64,000 nucleotides of DNA from Synaphobranchus kaupii (taxonomy: Eukaryota > Chordata > Actinopteri > Anguilliformes > Synaphobranchidae): NCBI GenBank assembly GCA_029718625.1, contig CM056380.1, positions 110,986,302 to 111,050,301 of the forward strand, written 5' to 3'. Position numbers and translations under genes: made by a program. This document shows positions 1-11,732 of this stretch, in pieces (within the stretch, counting starts at the first letter, position 1; each line of letters begins with the position of its first letter). The notes under the pieces are model-generated. The model did no database searches and was not told the DNA's origin. It worked only from the letters and a program-made list of their open reading frames with translations.

Positions 1-334
1 CAACCCTGTTACATTTCTCCTACTGTAATGAAATCATTCCATATCATAGGCAACATTTTGGATTTCAAACAAAATATCGCATGCCTTTGAATTGCATTTT
101 TTATTTTATGTGCCATCGAATAAATGCAACATTGAGTCTAGATCGGAACGATTGCTTCCTGGGAACCCTTTCTAATGGGGGAAATTTTCTGCACGTACAT
201 ACGCGCACCGCTCGCTGGATGCAACGCTTCCTGTTTACTGTGGTCACAGCCGTCAATAAAAACTAGTTTGCTGATAATAATATCGGTTTAATTTCCAGTT
301 TTCATGTAGCTAATTTCAGTATTTCACAGTGATC

Positions 335-420
335 ATGATTCCTTACACTGTGAATATCAAGCTTGCCGCACGGACGTTGACTGGCACGCTCAATTTACAA
401 AACAAAACCGCTGTCGATTG
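335..420 (+). CDS. wdr11: WDR11 exon 1 (start codon to first intron)
   Basis: This is the first coding exon of WD-repeat protein 11. The ATG at 335 opens MIPYTVNIKLAARTLTGTLN..., which matches the known vertebrate WDR11 N-terminus (M-[IL]-PYTVN, ARTLTG, AVDW). The exon ends after two bases of a Trp codon, followed by a strong donor (gtaagt at 421). WDR11 is a large (about 1,220 residues in human) twin beta-propeller protein. It works with FAM91A1 in tethering endosome-derived vesicles at the trans-Golgi and is linked to ciliary/Hedgehog signalling; that role is family knowledge. Only about the first quarter of the protein (about 293 codons over six exons) is present here. AG dinucleotides just upstream of the ATG leave open a separate 5' UTR exon. 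No TATA box or CpG island was evident in 1-334. Confidence 0.9.
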
Positions 421-1214
421 GTAAGTATGAGCCCAGTTCTTGGAGGTCTATTCTGATTTGTGCTTGACAGTTTAAGTAGTAATCGATAAACACTCACGAG
501 ACTTTCAATTGAATGGATACATTGACCTCGTGGCATAATGTTGTGATTCTTGGCACTATCGTTAGCTACTTATTTTGCAGCTAGCTCGTTGGCTAATCGT
601 GGGTAACCGCAAAGTAACTTACTGCAACGCGTCAGCTAGCTAGCTAATTAGCAACGCTTCTGTAGCTGGCTAGACATATTGTCTCAGGGCCGTCGTAACA
701 GTTGTAATAATAACCGATGTATTTCTGTTAGCAACGCATATAACAATGGTAGCCAACAGCTAGCTAGGTAATATTTGCTAGTGAACAAGTCCAGTCCACC
801 GTGTTTTGATTGCTAACTAGCTAGCTAGCTAGCTATGTAAGTTAGTAATGCACGGACACATCATACGAAGACGTTCATGCTGATAACTTTCCACTTAATT
901 TGGCATTTTAGCAGTGCCATTGGCGTTGTTGTTTATCACGACAACTTTATACGTATTTTTTTTTTTGGCACTTAGCTAGTTACAGTATATTAAATGACCT
1001 GGCTAGCTGGTGTTTCGGTATAGATGTTCTTCTTTGATCTTCTGAAATATTGTTAGCTGGCGAGCAAGACGATTCATATGTTTTGGACTACATGTAACTG
1101 TTATTTTGCATTCATTTAGCTATGCGAGTATATTTCCACGACCGCGATTAATCCAAGGATTGACACCCACTGAGCCAACACAATCATTCTGTGCATCAAA
1201 ATGATCACATGATC
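421..1214. other. WDR11 intron 1, first part
   Basis: Non-coding. It is rich in CTAG/GCTA tetranucleotide runs (for example around 810-835), a common feature of teleost introns. No gene or named element was recognised. Confidence 0.5.
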
Positions 1215-1379
1215 ACAATTGCACTCAAGTGCTTGGCACCTAACAGTAGCAGTACCCCTACAGATAATTTATTAACTGCTGATATGAGTTCAGTTCCGAA
1301 TTTAACTCATATCAGCAGTTAATAAATAATCTGTAGGGGTACTGCTACTGTTAGGTGCCAAGCACTTGAGTGTAATTGT
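1215..1379. repeat. Long inverted repeat (76-bp arms, 13-bp loop)
   Basis: The arm at 1215-1290 is reverse-complementary to 1304-1379 with only about two mismatches, so the unit folds into a near-perfect 76-bp hairpin. It looks like a foldback MITE or a recent palindromic duplication. No flanking target duplication was clear. Confidence 0.85.
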
Positions 1380-1516
1380 TCCTGTAAATATATACACTTT
1401 ATAAGAGTAATTTTATTGATTCTGTCTCTGTCAGAGACACATTTTTTGAATCCTCCTGCAGCTATTCAAGGACCTCCTACACCTTTCAGGCCTTTCATTT
1501 CCATGCAGTATATAGG

Positions 1517-2322
1517 GCTGTGTCCGAATTAGAGCTCTGTGTACTGCGTCTTGTGTACTAACAGGCTGTGTACTGTTTACTATGTGACATGCAGATAGTA
1601 TGCAAAAAATATCCTCCATGCTATTTTCCAGGTATTATGGAAGTGTCTTAAGATGTCCCTCCCAGAGCCCTTTCTAGAGAAGGTCCACTTTCTCCCTACT
1701 GCGCAGTCTCTGGCTCCAATTTTTGTACTATATGGCAGCACAAAACTGCACTTCCGCAGCTTCAAAACCCTTTTCAGAAGCCCATGGAAAGTCAATGGGT
1801 GACGTCACAGTCAAATTTTCCATACTTTTTCTACAGTCTATGCTCTGGTCACGCCCTTGCGCGGCCACGTCACGTGCTGTTGTTGTTGTTGTATTTGAAG
1901 GAAAACGTCAATGGGACCAAAATGTTCCTTTACTTCCTGAAAAGTATGCTCCCGAATATACTCTGCGAAACCTGTAAATGAGTATATATTCTGGGGATTT
2001 TAAGTACACTACATTTAGAGAGAATTTTGCCAACTTAAAAACTTTCACATCAAGTGTACTCGACAAGCATACTCTGTAGTATCAGGGTGTGAAATTAACA
2101 CCAGCCAAATGCTGGTACACTTTTGATTCTGGCTGATAAAGCTTTTACTCTAGCAGCCACTTCAGCTGGTAACCAACCAGGTTGTGTCATATTGTAAAAG
2201 GTAATGTGGCTGGTAAAATGTTGAAAATGGCTGGTGATTTTTAGAATCCACAAGCCACTCTCTGGCTAGTGGGTGAATTTTGTACCCTGAATAGTATGGA
2301 AGGGTGCTGATTTGGACACAGC
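1517..2322. mobile_element. TIR element starting GCTGTGTCC, with a nested insertion
   Basis: The left end gctgtgtccgaatt is mirrored by gatttggacacagc at the right end. The flanks are atagg and acagg, a 5-bp duplication with one mismatch. There is no transposase. It contains the nested element at 2083-2289. The segment 1770-1950 (CATGGAAAGTCAATGGGTGAC... type) recurs in reverse orientation near 59.5 kb. Confidence 0.6.
2083..2289. mobile_element. Short hAT-like MITE nested in the previous element
   Basis: The ends cagggtgtgaaattaac and gtgaattttgtaccctg form imperfect TIRs. The flanks tgtagtat and aatagtat share six of eight bases, which fits an aged 8-bp hAT target duplication. It is 207 bp long and non-coding. 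Confidence 0.6.
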
Positions 2323-3197
2323 ACAGGACCTGTTCCCGTAACATCATCCCCACAAAGCTCCGCACTTCCATATAGAAAATGCTATGAATTAAATAGATGT
2401 GTTGTTGATGGTGAAGTTTTAAGGTGGTCATGGTACTGTTATCACATGGTAAAATATGCATACTCTTGGCACTGAAGTAATTGTATTTGGGTGACTCTCG
2501 TTAAAGTTTATTTCCGAAACAGATGGCTACTTCAAGTCAATGATTCAGGACAATGGCGCAAGTGATTAAGATAATGATACTCCAGGATGCCGATATTTTT
2601 CAGTTTTTTCTGAATCCCCTCTGTCAAGAAAGAAGTCCTTGCAAGGTGAAGCAGTTTCTTGTTTTTGGTAGGAGCTGTTTGAAATATCTGGCGTTCGCTA
2701 AGTAGACTCTTGTTTGTTTGCACGCTCCCTCTTTTTTTTTTCTTTTTATCTCTCACTCCCTCATGTCATAATGTTATGCATTATAAAGAGGAATAACTCA
2801 GTTTAACTGGCAAACTAGCTAGCTACCTTAGCAGAATCTGCCCTGCACATCGGGTTGTTGTTTTATGTCAGTCACTGTTCAGTTAAGTGATCGCAATAAA
2901 AAGCCATCTTGGCAATTTAATGGATATTCACCCCCATGTCATCTTCACGTTGAGAGCTACAGTCCAATCACTAAAAACAAATGGAAGGCCTAGCTATGTA
3001 GTAGTAATTTACTTGATAGCTAACGTTTGCTAACTACATTACATGACGTTCATTTAATAGACGGAGTTGTCCAGAGCAACTTACATTACAATAGGTGAAA
3101 TGTACCTGCGTTCACCTGATTAATATGAGCAAAAGTTTCAGACCGGGATAGCAACATACCCAGACCGTAGCGTAAAGAAGCGGCAAGTAAAGATGCC
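2323..3197. other. Intron 1 sequence without recognised features
   Basis: AT-rich intron with no convincing coding sequence. A short stretch at 3060-3095 resembles the widespread fish repeat containing tccagagcaacttaca, but it is too short to classify. Confidence 0.4.
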
Positions 3198-3273
3198 AGC
3201 AGCCTTACCACCATGCAATCTGCTCCTGCTGAATGGCTGAAGCTAAGCAGGTGTGGGGTTGGTTAGTACTTGG

Positions 3274-5056
3274 GCTGCGTCCCAATCCGGGGCTGCGTTC
3301 GGATCCGAAATTTATCCTTTCTTCATGTCGTTCCCTTCCCTTGCTGCAAGGGGGGAATCCCAAAAATGCCAGCCACACCAAGTGTGATTTGGATCCAATT
3401 TAAGAAAGGGGAGGGAGTAATTATATTCCCTCGCTCCCTCGTTTATCCTCCCTTCCACTAAGGTAAAAAGTGGGCGGTCACATTTCAACTATGGTCTTGC
3501 ACTTCCGAAATGTTGCGAGGGCGTTTCGGTTCCGTTTTTGTTTGTTTCTCGTCAATCCTCCCTAGCAGAGAACCTTTTAAGTTTGCTTGCTGCACGTAGC
3601 AAATTGCGTCACAAGATAGCAGCTCCTCGAGGGAAGACAGCAAGGGAAGGGAGGTTAAATTGGATTCGAATGCAGCCCAGTTTTTGCTCCACCCTTGTAA
3701 ACTTCACTTGAAAACTTCACTTGGGGGAATCCCTTTTGAGACCAGGATGTACCCTCGGTCTCCATTTTAAGTGTGAGTCCAATCCATTTGTGACATAACC
3801 CCCCACCCTCAACCTTTCTCAAGGGAACGAGTCAAGCTCATATAACCCACGATTCACATCGAACGTCCTGTTCAGTGATAATCATGTTAATGTTTATCGC
3901 GGTATTATACATTAAAAGCACATACAGAATGGAAAAGATGGTGTATAGGCTAATAAATACAGGTTAATGTGGTAGTTTGGTATTTTGTATTTTATAGTTT
4001 AGCAAATTGCGTTATGCAGCAACAGAGTAGCATATACTGTGGGATGTAGGCCTACCAGGTTCTCTGTGGTTAATCTTGCTTTTAAACGGATTATTAGGCT
4101 ACTCGTCTCAATATTTTTCAGGAGGCTGCCAGTTAGCCTCACAATTGAATTTCTCAATAACCAAGACGAATAGGTAAATAAACGGGTGCAGCATTTTGCT
4201 ATATTCACATTTGTGCTGACGCAAAATGCGTTAATAGCCTATGTCATGCGAAGTGATCAATGAACAGCACATATTTGGGTAAATTCGTTTTTCTAGCTTG
4301 AAAGCATGCATTGCGCTCAACGCTGGTTCCACCAATTTAAGAGGTTTTCCTCTTTAAATGTATGGTTTCTAATGTTTAAATCGTTTTGACTAAATCGAGT
4401 GCTGTCTTAAATTAATGACATTCTTTAACGTGATGAGGAGAAAATGCAATGCTTACTGCCAGTGAATTATTCAGAATTATTGCCCTTATTAAACAATCTC
4501 ACGTTAGTTATCTCTTTGTCATTGTCATTTGTTAATCATTGGCCTATAGGCTACATAATTGTTCTTGATTATTCAGGTAATTTGTTTGATTGACATAAGC
4601 AAGCAAAATAATTGGAAACAGGTTGAGAATATCTTAGGTTTAAATGCTTTATTCCAGCACACGGGCTGTCCTACATATTTAAATGCTACATGATTTTATG
4701 ACACAAAGAAATATGCTAGCCTACACAACTTGCTGTATTTATTGATATTTGTTATTCAGTAAATCAATTGCTTAACTGATAATTAATGTAAACAGGTTGA
4801 GAGTTTAATCCGTTTAAAGGTAGGCTACGGTGACAGACGTTTTACATGATCCGAGATCCGACGATACACCACTGTGCAGCAGCATACTTCCGAGTATAGA
4901 TGGAGTGAAGTGCGTCTCAATTCAAATAACCCACTCCGCCCTCGCTCCCTCCCACTCACTAAACGCAAGTCTATACTCCTGTTTTATTGGTATGTGCGTC
5001 ACATCCTCCCAAGTGAAGTTTACGAGGGTGGAGCAAAAACTGGATTGGGACGCAGC
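3274..5056. mobile_element. TIR element inserted in the 5S-SINE
   Basis: The termini gctgcgtcccaatcc and ggattgggacgcagc are exact inverted repeats. The 5-bp duplication cttgg flanks both sides (3269-3273, 5057-5061) and is part of the interrupted SINE. Once the nested element at 3292-3676 is removed, the inverted repeat continues through the agtttttgctccaccct region to at least 50 bp. No transposase was seen, so it is non-autonomous. Confidence 0.8.
3292..3676. mobile_element. Second-level nested TIR element
   Basis: The left end gctgcgttcggatcc pairs with ggattcgaatgcagc at the right. It sits inside the left TIR of its host element: the host's right TIR shows the uninterrupted order caatccagttttt. 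The duplication is probably ccagt, decayed to ccggg on the left. It is 385 bp and non-coding. Confidence 0.7.
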
Positions 5057-5775
5057 CTTGGATGGGAGACCTCCTGGGAAAATGAAGGTTGCTGCTGGAA
5101 ATGGTGTTGGTGGGCCAGTAGGGGGCAGTCTTCCCTCTGCTCAAATAAACCCCCAATGCCCTAGTGCAGTGATGGGGACACTGTGCTGTAGGAGATGCCG
5201 TCTTTCGGATGAGACGTTAAACCGAGGTCCTGACTCACTGTGGTCATCAAAGATCCCATGACACTTATCGCAAAGAGTAGGGGTTTCCCCGGTGTCCTGG
5301 CTAAACTCCCAACCCAGGGTCTTTCAATCTACCACCTAATCATCCCCCAGTTTAATTGGCTAAAAAACCTCAGCTGATGTGTGATGAGCATTCTGGCGCA
5401 AAGTGGCTGTCGTTGCATCACTCAGGTGGGTGCTCCACATTGGTGGTGGATGAGGCGAGTTTCCCCCTCATCATTGTAAGGCGCTTTGAGTGTCGAGAAA
5501 GGCGCTATATAAATGCCAGGCATCAGGAATCATGTTCAAACTGGAATGCTGCTGAAGACATTCGAGGAGGTTACGTTAAGGTTACAAGTTAATATTAGCC
5601 AAATGGTTTTTTCTAGAGTGTGCCTGTCTGGTTCATTTTTTTAAAATTTGGATCAAGCTACTGCTGTCTAGTGTATTATCAACAGGCTTTATGGTAGCCT
5701 CTACTATCTATGCCTCTGGCTTTGTGCAGTGCTAGTTGGGCCAGCATTCCTTTGATTTTCAGGGTTTGTTTTAGC

Positions 5776-6150
5776 TTTTGGCCACAGTAAAGATCAAAGA
5801 TGCAGTTTATCTCTGCTGTCTTTGATCACCACATCCCACTGTCTTCCCTGGGGTTTGTGGCACATCTCTCAACCAGTTTGCTTCTTACCTCGATAGTCGT
5901 TTTTTTCCAGGTGGCATGGAGTCGCCATTTCAAGATCCCATCGCCTCTGTATGAGTGTCCCCCTGGGTTCAGTCCTTGGTCCTCTCCTGTTCTCTCTCTA
6001 TTGCCAAGCCTATTGGTTCTGTTATCTCCTCCCATAGTCTGTCATGTCATTGCTATGCTGATGACACACATTTTCTCTCCATCCCTCTAATACAACTGAT
6101 GAATGTGCATCTTAGCTTGATGCCTTGGCACCTTGAGCTGGATAGAAAAC
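5776..6150 (+). pseudogene. Decayed LINE reverse-transcriptase fragment
   Basis: Across shifting frames the translation recovers RT landmarks of the L2/Rex1/CR1 group: FDHHIPLSSLG (from the LSAAFDTVDH block), PLGSVLGPLLFSLY, and CHCYADDTH (the catalytic YADD). Several frameshifts and stops make it a fossil in WDR11 intron 1. Confidence 0.7.
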
Positions 6151-6950
6151 TATCCCCTGAAGCAAAAATGGGCTAAAAACTGAATAATAATGATAATAAT
6201 AATAACATTGTCTATATATCACATTTCATACATACAAAAATGCAGCTCAATGTTCTTTACTGAAAGATCCTTTCCAGCTAAGTACTACCCCCCCCCCCCC
6301 CAGTTGACCTTTCGCTCACTCTGGATAGCACCCCAGAAACCCTGCCCATCTTCTAAAGAACCTCCCCTTCAGACTGCACCATAGCTCCTAGCTCCTCTGC
6401 CCTTTTTTTTTTTAGCTAGCCGCTATCTTTCTTTTTGAATTTCCTTCTGTATGAGTAATGGTAAAGGTATAGCTGCGCAAGAATGGCTTTAGCTGTGTAG
6501 TGGCATTTACTGTTGGTTTCTCCAACTAACTTGACACAAATTGATTCTAAATAGGTCTTCTGTGCCTTCTTGGTGATATCACACTTTTGTATTGCTGAAC
6601 ACTGATGTTCTCCACAAGTCAGAGAGCATCTGCTAAGCGAATGTAATGTTTTGTATTGTTTTTAGTGATTTTTATTATTATACATTTAATCTTTTTTACA
6701 ATTGCATACATGACCTTTAATGGGCCTTTATGGTTTATGCTTGAAGGAAGACTGGTAATAAAGAAAATGTCAGAATCATTTTAAGCACCAATGTGTGTAG
6801 AAAGTGTCGTTTAGGCTTCTGTTGAATAATGCCCTGTCTCCTGTCCTTTCTACTCCCTCTCTCCTTACCCCTCCACCTCAACTTTCCCTTCTTCCTTCTG
6901 TCCCTACTCTGCTCGCCCTCTTCCCCTCCCCGACTCTCTCCCTCTTGCAG
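6151..6950. other. End of WDR11 intron 1
   Basis: Contains a 14-bp C run (6288-6301) and a pyrimidine-rich stretch leading to the exon 2 acceptor. No other feature was recognised. Confidence 0.4.
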
Positions 6951-7062
6951 GGGCTGGCAGGGACTGATCGCTCAGGGCTGCCACTCCAGCATCCTCATCA
7001 TCGATCCCAAGACTGCTCAGACCATCCAGGTCCTCGAGAGGCACAAAGCCAACGTCGTCAAG
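6951..7062 (+). CDS. wdr11: WDR11 exon 2
   Basis: The exon follows a pyrimidine-rich acceptor (cctcttgcag) and completes the Trp codon split with exon 1. It encodes GWQGLIAQGCHSSILIIDPK, then TAQTIQVLERHKANVVK, the first blades of the N-terminal beta-propeller. It ends in phase 0 before gtaacg. The two exons together give 66 whole codons. The match to vertebrate WDR11 is close and collinear. Confidence 0.92.
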
Positions 7063-9254
7063 GTAACGCAAGGATCCCTACAGTTCCTTTCCCCCCAAGG
7101 ACTGTCTTGTAATCACGTTCTGAAATCTCATATTCAAGAGCAGCAGCAGCTTGCAGGTGCCGTTTCTCTTCATCGCTTGCTCTATCTTTATTGTGCACTT
7201 TTTAAATAATTTTCCATGTGTGCACTTTCTGTCTGCTTAGCTTACGGTTGATTTAATTTAATCCATAAATCGCCACGTTCCTTGTTCCCACCAAAAAAGG
7301 AAGCCTGTCACTGCCATGGCATTCCCGTCGAAGGTCTCTTTTTTAAATTTTTTTTTTTTAAAACCCTGTCCTTATTAGTATTCATGAGCAGTTTCATTCC
7401 GAACATTAAGGCATTACAACAATCTAAGTTTAGAAGATATACACTTATTCAAACTTACAAACAAGTGTAAAGGTCACCTTGCTAATGAATATTCATGAGC
7501 ACCTGCCTTTCACCGAAAAGTTCATGGCTCATTAGTGCAAGGACATAACTTTCAGTTTAAAGTAATAAGGAACAGATAATGTTACTCGCTGTCTGCAGTG
7601 AAAACAGTCTGTGTGTGGTGTGCTTTTAAATATCATCTTAATTCCAAGAGTAGTAAATCTTTGCTTCAGGATTGATAAAGTTTTCAGGAAATAATTCAAT
7701 TTAGAATTCAGTTCTGAAATGTAGCTACATCACAATGGGATTGTTGGAAACTAGGCCTACAATAGTGTTGCTTGTGTACTGATAAGCTAAATTTCAATTA
7801 CTGGAACACTGGAGGGCTTTTATGCAGTGGAATTTGTGATGCTGATAAAAATGTTCTGCCTGCCTGCGGTTCGATTTATTCTGCCTTTTCTCAATGCTCT
7901 CCATCCAGACTGCTCTTTTTTACATTTTTAATTAAACCTTGTGTTTGTTTGTTTTTTTGACATAGGCAAAGTGAAACTGCTTAATGTTTATTCAGCAGAC
8001 ATGCTATCTTTTGTTAATTGGGATAAGGATATACGACTGCCGTTAATGAGGTTCGGCATGTATTTGCTTTGAAGTGCATTCTGTATGTGAGATGACTGAG
8101 TGGTGTTTGCGTGAGGGAAACATCCTCAGATGTAAAACCTTAACCTTTGACAGTAAGGGAATATGGTTGGAAGGAAATGTACTTGGCAAATAAAATGTAC
8201 CTGATTATACAGTATGAGTGAGCACATTGGGTCATGTTAAAGATTTCTGAAGGTTTTTATCAACAAAAGAAAGCTACTCTTTCCGCAGTGTTAAGAAAAG
8301 CATTTCGGAGAAGTTTTAGAAAAGTAATTCCGGCGTCAGAAAAGAAATACACTGAAGTTAATATGCACTTCTGAGCTTCCTGGCACGTGTATACGTTGGA
8401 AAAAAGTCTTTAAAATGTGAATAATAGTGGATAAACTGTGTATGTCAGTGCTGAGGTTACAGTCAGTGGAGCGGCCCTGCATGGCTGATGTGCACTACAT
8501 CTCAGCTCAAACCAGGGCAGATGCAGAGAAATGGCCTAAATGAAATGGCTTTGATTGGCTGATTAATCATTATTTTCAAAAGACACCCTTATCCAGGGCA
8601 CTTTCTTCAGCTGAAAGTTTACAAAACTATTTATATAGCTAGAACTTGTCCTTCGCTGGCATTGAGCGGATTCCCTTATCCAGTGCAATTTGCAATGCAA
8701 AACGCAAGATCAGGGATTGAAGTGCAGTAATCCCCTAGAGGTGGAAAGTAGGCTACAGACCCAAGAGAGACGCCAAGTCCAAGAAGTGCAGACTTGACAT
8801 GTTGACATCTTGGCTCGTAAATAAAAAAGAAAATAATAAAAAAAACATTGACCTAAATTGCATTCAAATGTTAGATATTTTTATTTTTATTTTTTTAAAA
8901 TTCAGTCTTGCTACTTTGCAAGAGTATAACAGCATTGCCTCACCAAGGCTTTGACGTTGTAAGAGTCACATGTTTTTGCCAACCCTACCATAGTTTATTA
9001 TTATTAGTCCATTTTCCCTCTGGGGTGGCATTGTGTTATGGTCATACAGACTGTTAGAACCCAGAATAGTTTTCATGTCAAATTTTTCATGTCACATTTT
9101 CCTTTTCTGTCACCTTTCTCTCTCTCATAGTTGGTTTGTCAGCAGTTCTAGTAACCAAGCTTTTTTTATTGAGATGGAAAAGCAGCATAAATGTAACCGA
9201 AAACAAAAGGCAATTTGTAATCCCCCTGCCTGCCCTTTCACCTGTCACTCTCAG
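7063..9254. other. WDR11 intron 2
   Basis: About 2.2 kb of AT-rich intron. No coding exon, RNA gene or clear transposon end was recognised. A stretch near 8580-8720 (cttatccagggca, repeated imperfectly) looks like a fragment of a dispersed fish repeat. Confidence 0.4.
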
Positions 9255-9409
9255 GTGAAATGGTCGAGGGAAAACTACCACCACAGCCTGAGCTCCCCGT
9301 ACTCCCTGCGGTTGGCGTCGGCGGATGCCGCCGGCAAGATCATCGTTTGGGACGTGGTGAGCGGGACGGCCCCACTGCGAGATCCAGGAGCACACCAAAC
9401 CGATTCAGG
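9255..9409 (+). CDS. wdr11: WDR11 exon 3, with a one-base frame break
   Basis: The acceptor tctcag precedes VKWSRENYHHSLSSPYSLRL and then ASADAAGKIIVWDVVSGTA, a classic WD blade ending in IVWD. The frame then breaks: the run of four C at 9370-9373 has one base too many for the conserved continuation HCEIQEHTKPIQ, which is perfectly legible one frame over until the donor at 9410. Removing one C makes the exon 154 nt and restores phase with exon 4. I read it as a consensus error or a recent lesion, because both sides are highly conserved. Confidence 0.88.
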
Positions 9410-9829
9410 GTGAGAGGGGACAGTCCACTTTCCCATGATCCTCAGGGGCATGTAGATGATACAGGGTTTAGAAGAAAATAAATCCTGTCTATTGCGAGAT
9501 GTAGTGTTCACATATGTTTTGGATTATATTGTTCAGCTGCCATGTGTAGGTTTCAGTGCTTTACAGTTACAGCTGAAACTGATGACTGGTCTTATACGTG
9601 TATACGTGACATCCATCCCTTTATGTTCATCCTACTGCCCTGCTCCATGACGCATTGTTACGTGGTGCATCTCCCACTTACATTCTCTGGAATGATGGTG
9701 GTGGTTCAAAAGTGATGTGTTATATTTGCTGTATTGATTGATCCTTTTATGATGAATAAAGCTGCAGTGAATAATTAAATCTCTCTTTCTCTCCTTCCCT
9801 CTGCCCCCCTCCCGTTCTCTGACTATCAG

Positions 9830-10003
9830 ACATGGACTGGTTATGGACACAGGACGCGTCACGTGACCTCCTCCTGGCCGTCCACCCGCCCAACTACATC
9901 GTTCTGTGGAATGGAGACACAGGAACCAAGCTGTGGAAGAAGAGCTACGCCGAAAACATCCTGTCTTTTTCCTTCGACCCCTTTGATCCCTGCAACCTCG
10001 CAC
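9830..10003 (+). CDS. wdr11: WDR11 exon 4
   Basis: Acceptor tatcag, donor gtaaga. The exon encodes DMDWLWTQDASRDLLLAVHP, then PNYIVLWNGDTGTKLWKKSY and AENILSFSFDPFDPCNLA, a further propeller segment with IVLWN as the blade-closing WD-type motif. It is intact and among the most conserved parts of the gene. A long CT-rich simple repeat starts 10 bp after the exon. Confidence 0.92.
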
Positions 10004-10012
10004 GTAAGATTT

Positions 10013-10325
10013 CATCAGTCTTTTTCTCTCTCACTCTCTTCTCACTGTCTTTCACTCTCTTCTCTCTGTCTCTCTCACTCTCTCTTTTCTTGCTCTCTCT
10101 TCTCTCTCTTCTCTCTCTCTCACTCTCTCTCGTTCTCTCTCACTCGCTCTTCTCTCTCTTTCTCTTCTCTCTCTCTCACTCTCTTCTCACTGTCTTTCAC
10201 TCTCTTCTCTCTGTCTCTCTCACTCTCTCTTTTCTCTCTCTCTCTCTCTCTCTCTCACTCGCTCTTCTCTCTCTTTCTCTTCGCTCTCTCTTCTCTTTCT
10301 CGCTCTCTCTTCTCTCTCTCTGTTG
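10013..10325. repeat. CT-rich simple repeat
   Basis: About 310 bp composed of TCTC, CACTCTCT and TTCTC variants on the + strand, directly after WDR11 exon 4. The long Ser/Leu open frames it creates are artefacts of composition. Confidence 0.95.
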
Positions 10326-10769
10326 TTTTTAACCTCCCCATTCAGACACAGATCAGATCAGATTCAGATCTCCTCAGGCCTGACCTGTCTGTGGGAAATG
10401 TTCTTATCGGTCGTGGAAAGGAAATTAATCTGATGGCCTCAAGATGTGCAGAGGTGTAATAGCCTCTGATTGTGTGTGGCCTTCCTCATCACACCTTTTT
10501 CATTTCCTAAGTCTTTTGTTCCCATAACTTTGACGAGAACCATTTTGGGGAAAGGAAGAGCGTATTCGCTGGGTTTGAAAGGAGCACTGAACATTTTTGA
10601 TGGCTATCTTGGGAAAATGTAAGAAGCCGCAGTTTGTTTTTATTCTGTCGTTATAGCAACACAGCAGTCATCCTCATTCCATATAGAGGACATGCATGAA
10701 ATGGTATAACCCAATAAAGACTGCCCCCCTGCTGTTCCTCTTCTAACTACTTCCCCTTTTTTTTTTTAG

Positions 10770-10957
10770 TGCTTACCAGCGAGGGTATCGTCTTTATCAC
10801 AGACTTCTCTCACTCCAAGCCTCCAGGCAGTGGAGGTAAGAAGGTCTACATCGCCAGTCCCCATGCTAGCCCCGCCCACAATAAACCGGCCCGCGCCCAC
10901 CGGTGCCAAGAAAGCTTTGAACAAGGTCAAGGTGCTCATCACCAATGAAAAGCCCAG
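10770..10957 (+). CDS. wdr11: WDR11 exon 5, with a one-base frame break
   Basis: After a T-rich acceptor the exon reads LLTSEGIVFITDFSHSKPPG, then SGGKKVYIASPHASPAHNKP. The frame then slips at the CCC run 10896-10898. One base over, the conserved TGAKKALNKVKVLITNEKP resumes up to the donor at 10958. As in exon 3, one surplus C explains it: without it the exon is 187 nt and joins exon 6 in frame (ag|t = Ser). Confidence 0.88.
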
Positions 10958-11732
10958 GTGAGATTCCCGCACCCCTCCATCTCTGAATACGGACGTCACG
11001 TTCCGCTTTTCCACTCAATGCATGCTCTCCTGCTATTGGTAAAACCTCTCAACATGACACGCGCACACACACACTGCAGCCATTCATGAGGAAGTACCAG
11101 GGGACCAGGTATTGAAATTCTCCATGAAGCTCGCAAACTCCAGTGATCCCCGGAGGTATTGCAGCCTCTGGTGCCAAAAAGCCAATTTCCCCCCCATTAT
11201 AGTTAATTTAAAAACTATGAAATTACCCAGGCCAAATACTATGCTATTTTTGGACAGTTGTTTTAAATTCTAAAACTTCTTCACCTCGAACTAATTACTC
11301 TCCAGGGACTGATTTTTTTTCTGAGCCCCACAGAAGAAGCTAAAAGATTTTTGTTAATTCCAATTGGGTCCGCATGTTTAGGTACCCAGTGCGCATGCTC
11401 CTCTGGTTCCAAAAGCCACGTTAAGTACCCAGTGCGCATGCTCTGGTTCCTAAAAGCCCCATAGTCCTAACATGGCGTCTCCATGATTTGGTTTCATGCG
11501 CCAATGAGCAGCTCTCATAGAAATCCATGGAAACGGTAAGCTGAAGCTGTCTCCAGTTCTTGTATATCTCGCTGGGAAGTTGTAACCAACCAACAAGTTG
11601 TAGCGAGGAAAGACAATTCTATGTTTTGTTTTAATTCTATTTAAAACTTCTGTGTTTTTTATTATTTATTATTTATTTGTTGTCAACACAAATCAGCATG
11701 AACTCGAAAGGAAAAAAAGTGGTGAGGACAAA

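Larger units (their letters stand above)
3198..5525 (+). mobile_element. 5S-rRNA-derived SINE (SINE3-like), split by an insertion
   Basis: The 5' part (3198-3273) carries the recognisable 5S rRNA 3' half, gaagctaagcagg...ggttagtacttgg. It continues after the insertion at 5057 with ttggatgggagacc, joining in register. The body runs on to a LINE-like 3' tail (ggcgctatataaat near 5505). This is the organisation of the fish SINE3 class, whose Pol III promoter comes from 5S rRNA. A truncated relative is found six times in the satellite array at 40-56 kb. Confidence 0.8.

Noticed and set aside
9832..10459. Long Ser/Leu-rich frames over 10.0-10.3 kb
   Set aside because: Produced by the CT simple repeat following WDR11 exon 4. 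Only the part up to 10003 is exon.
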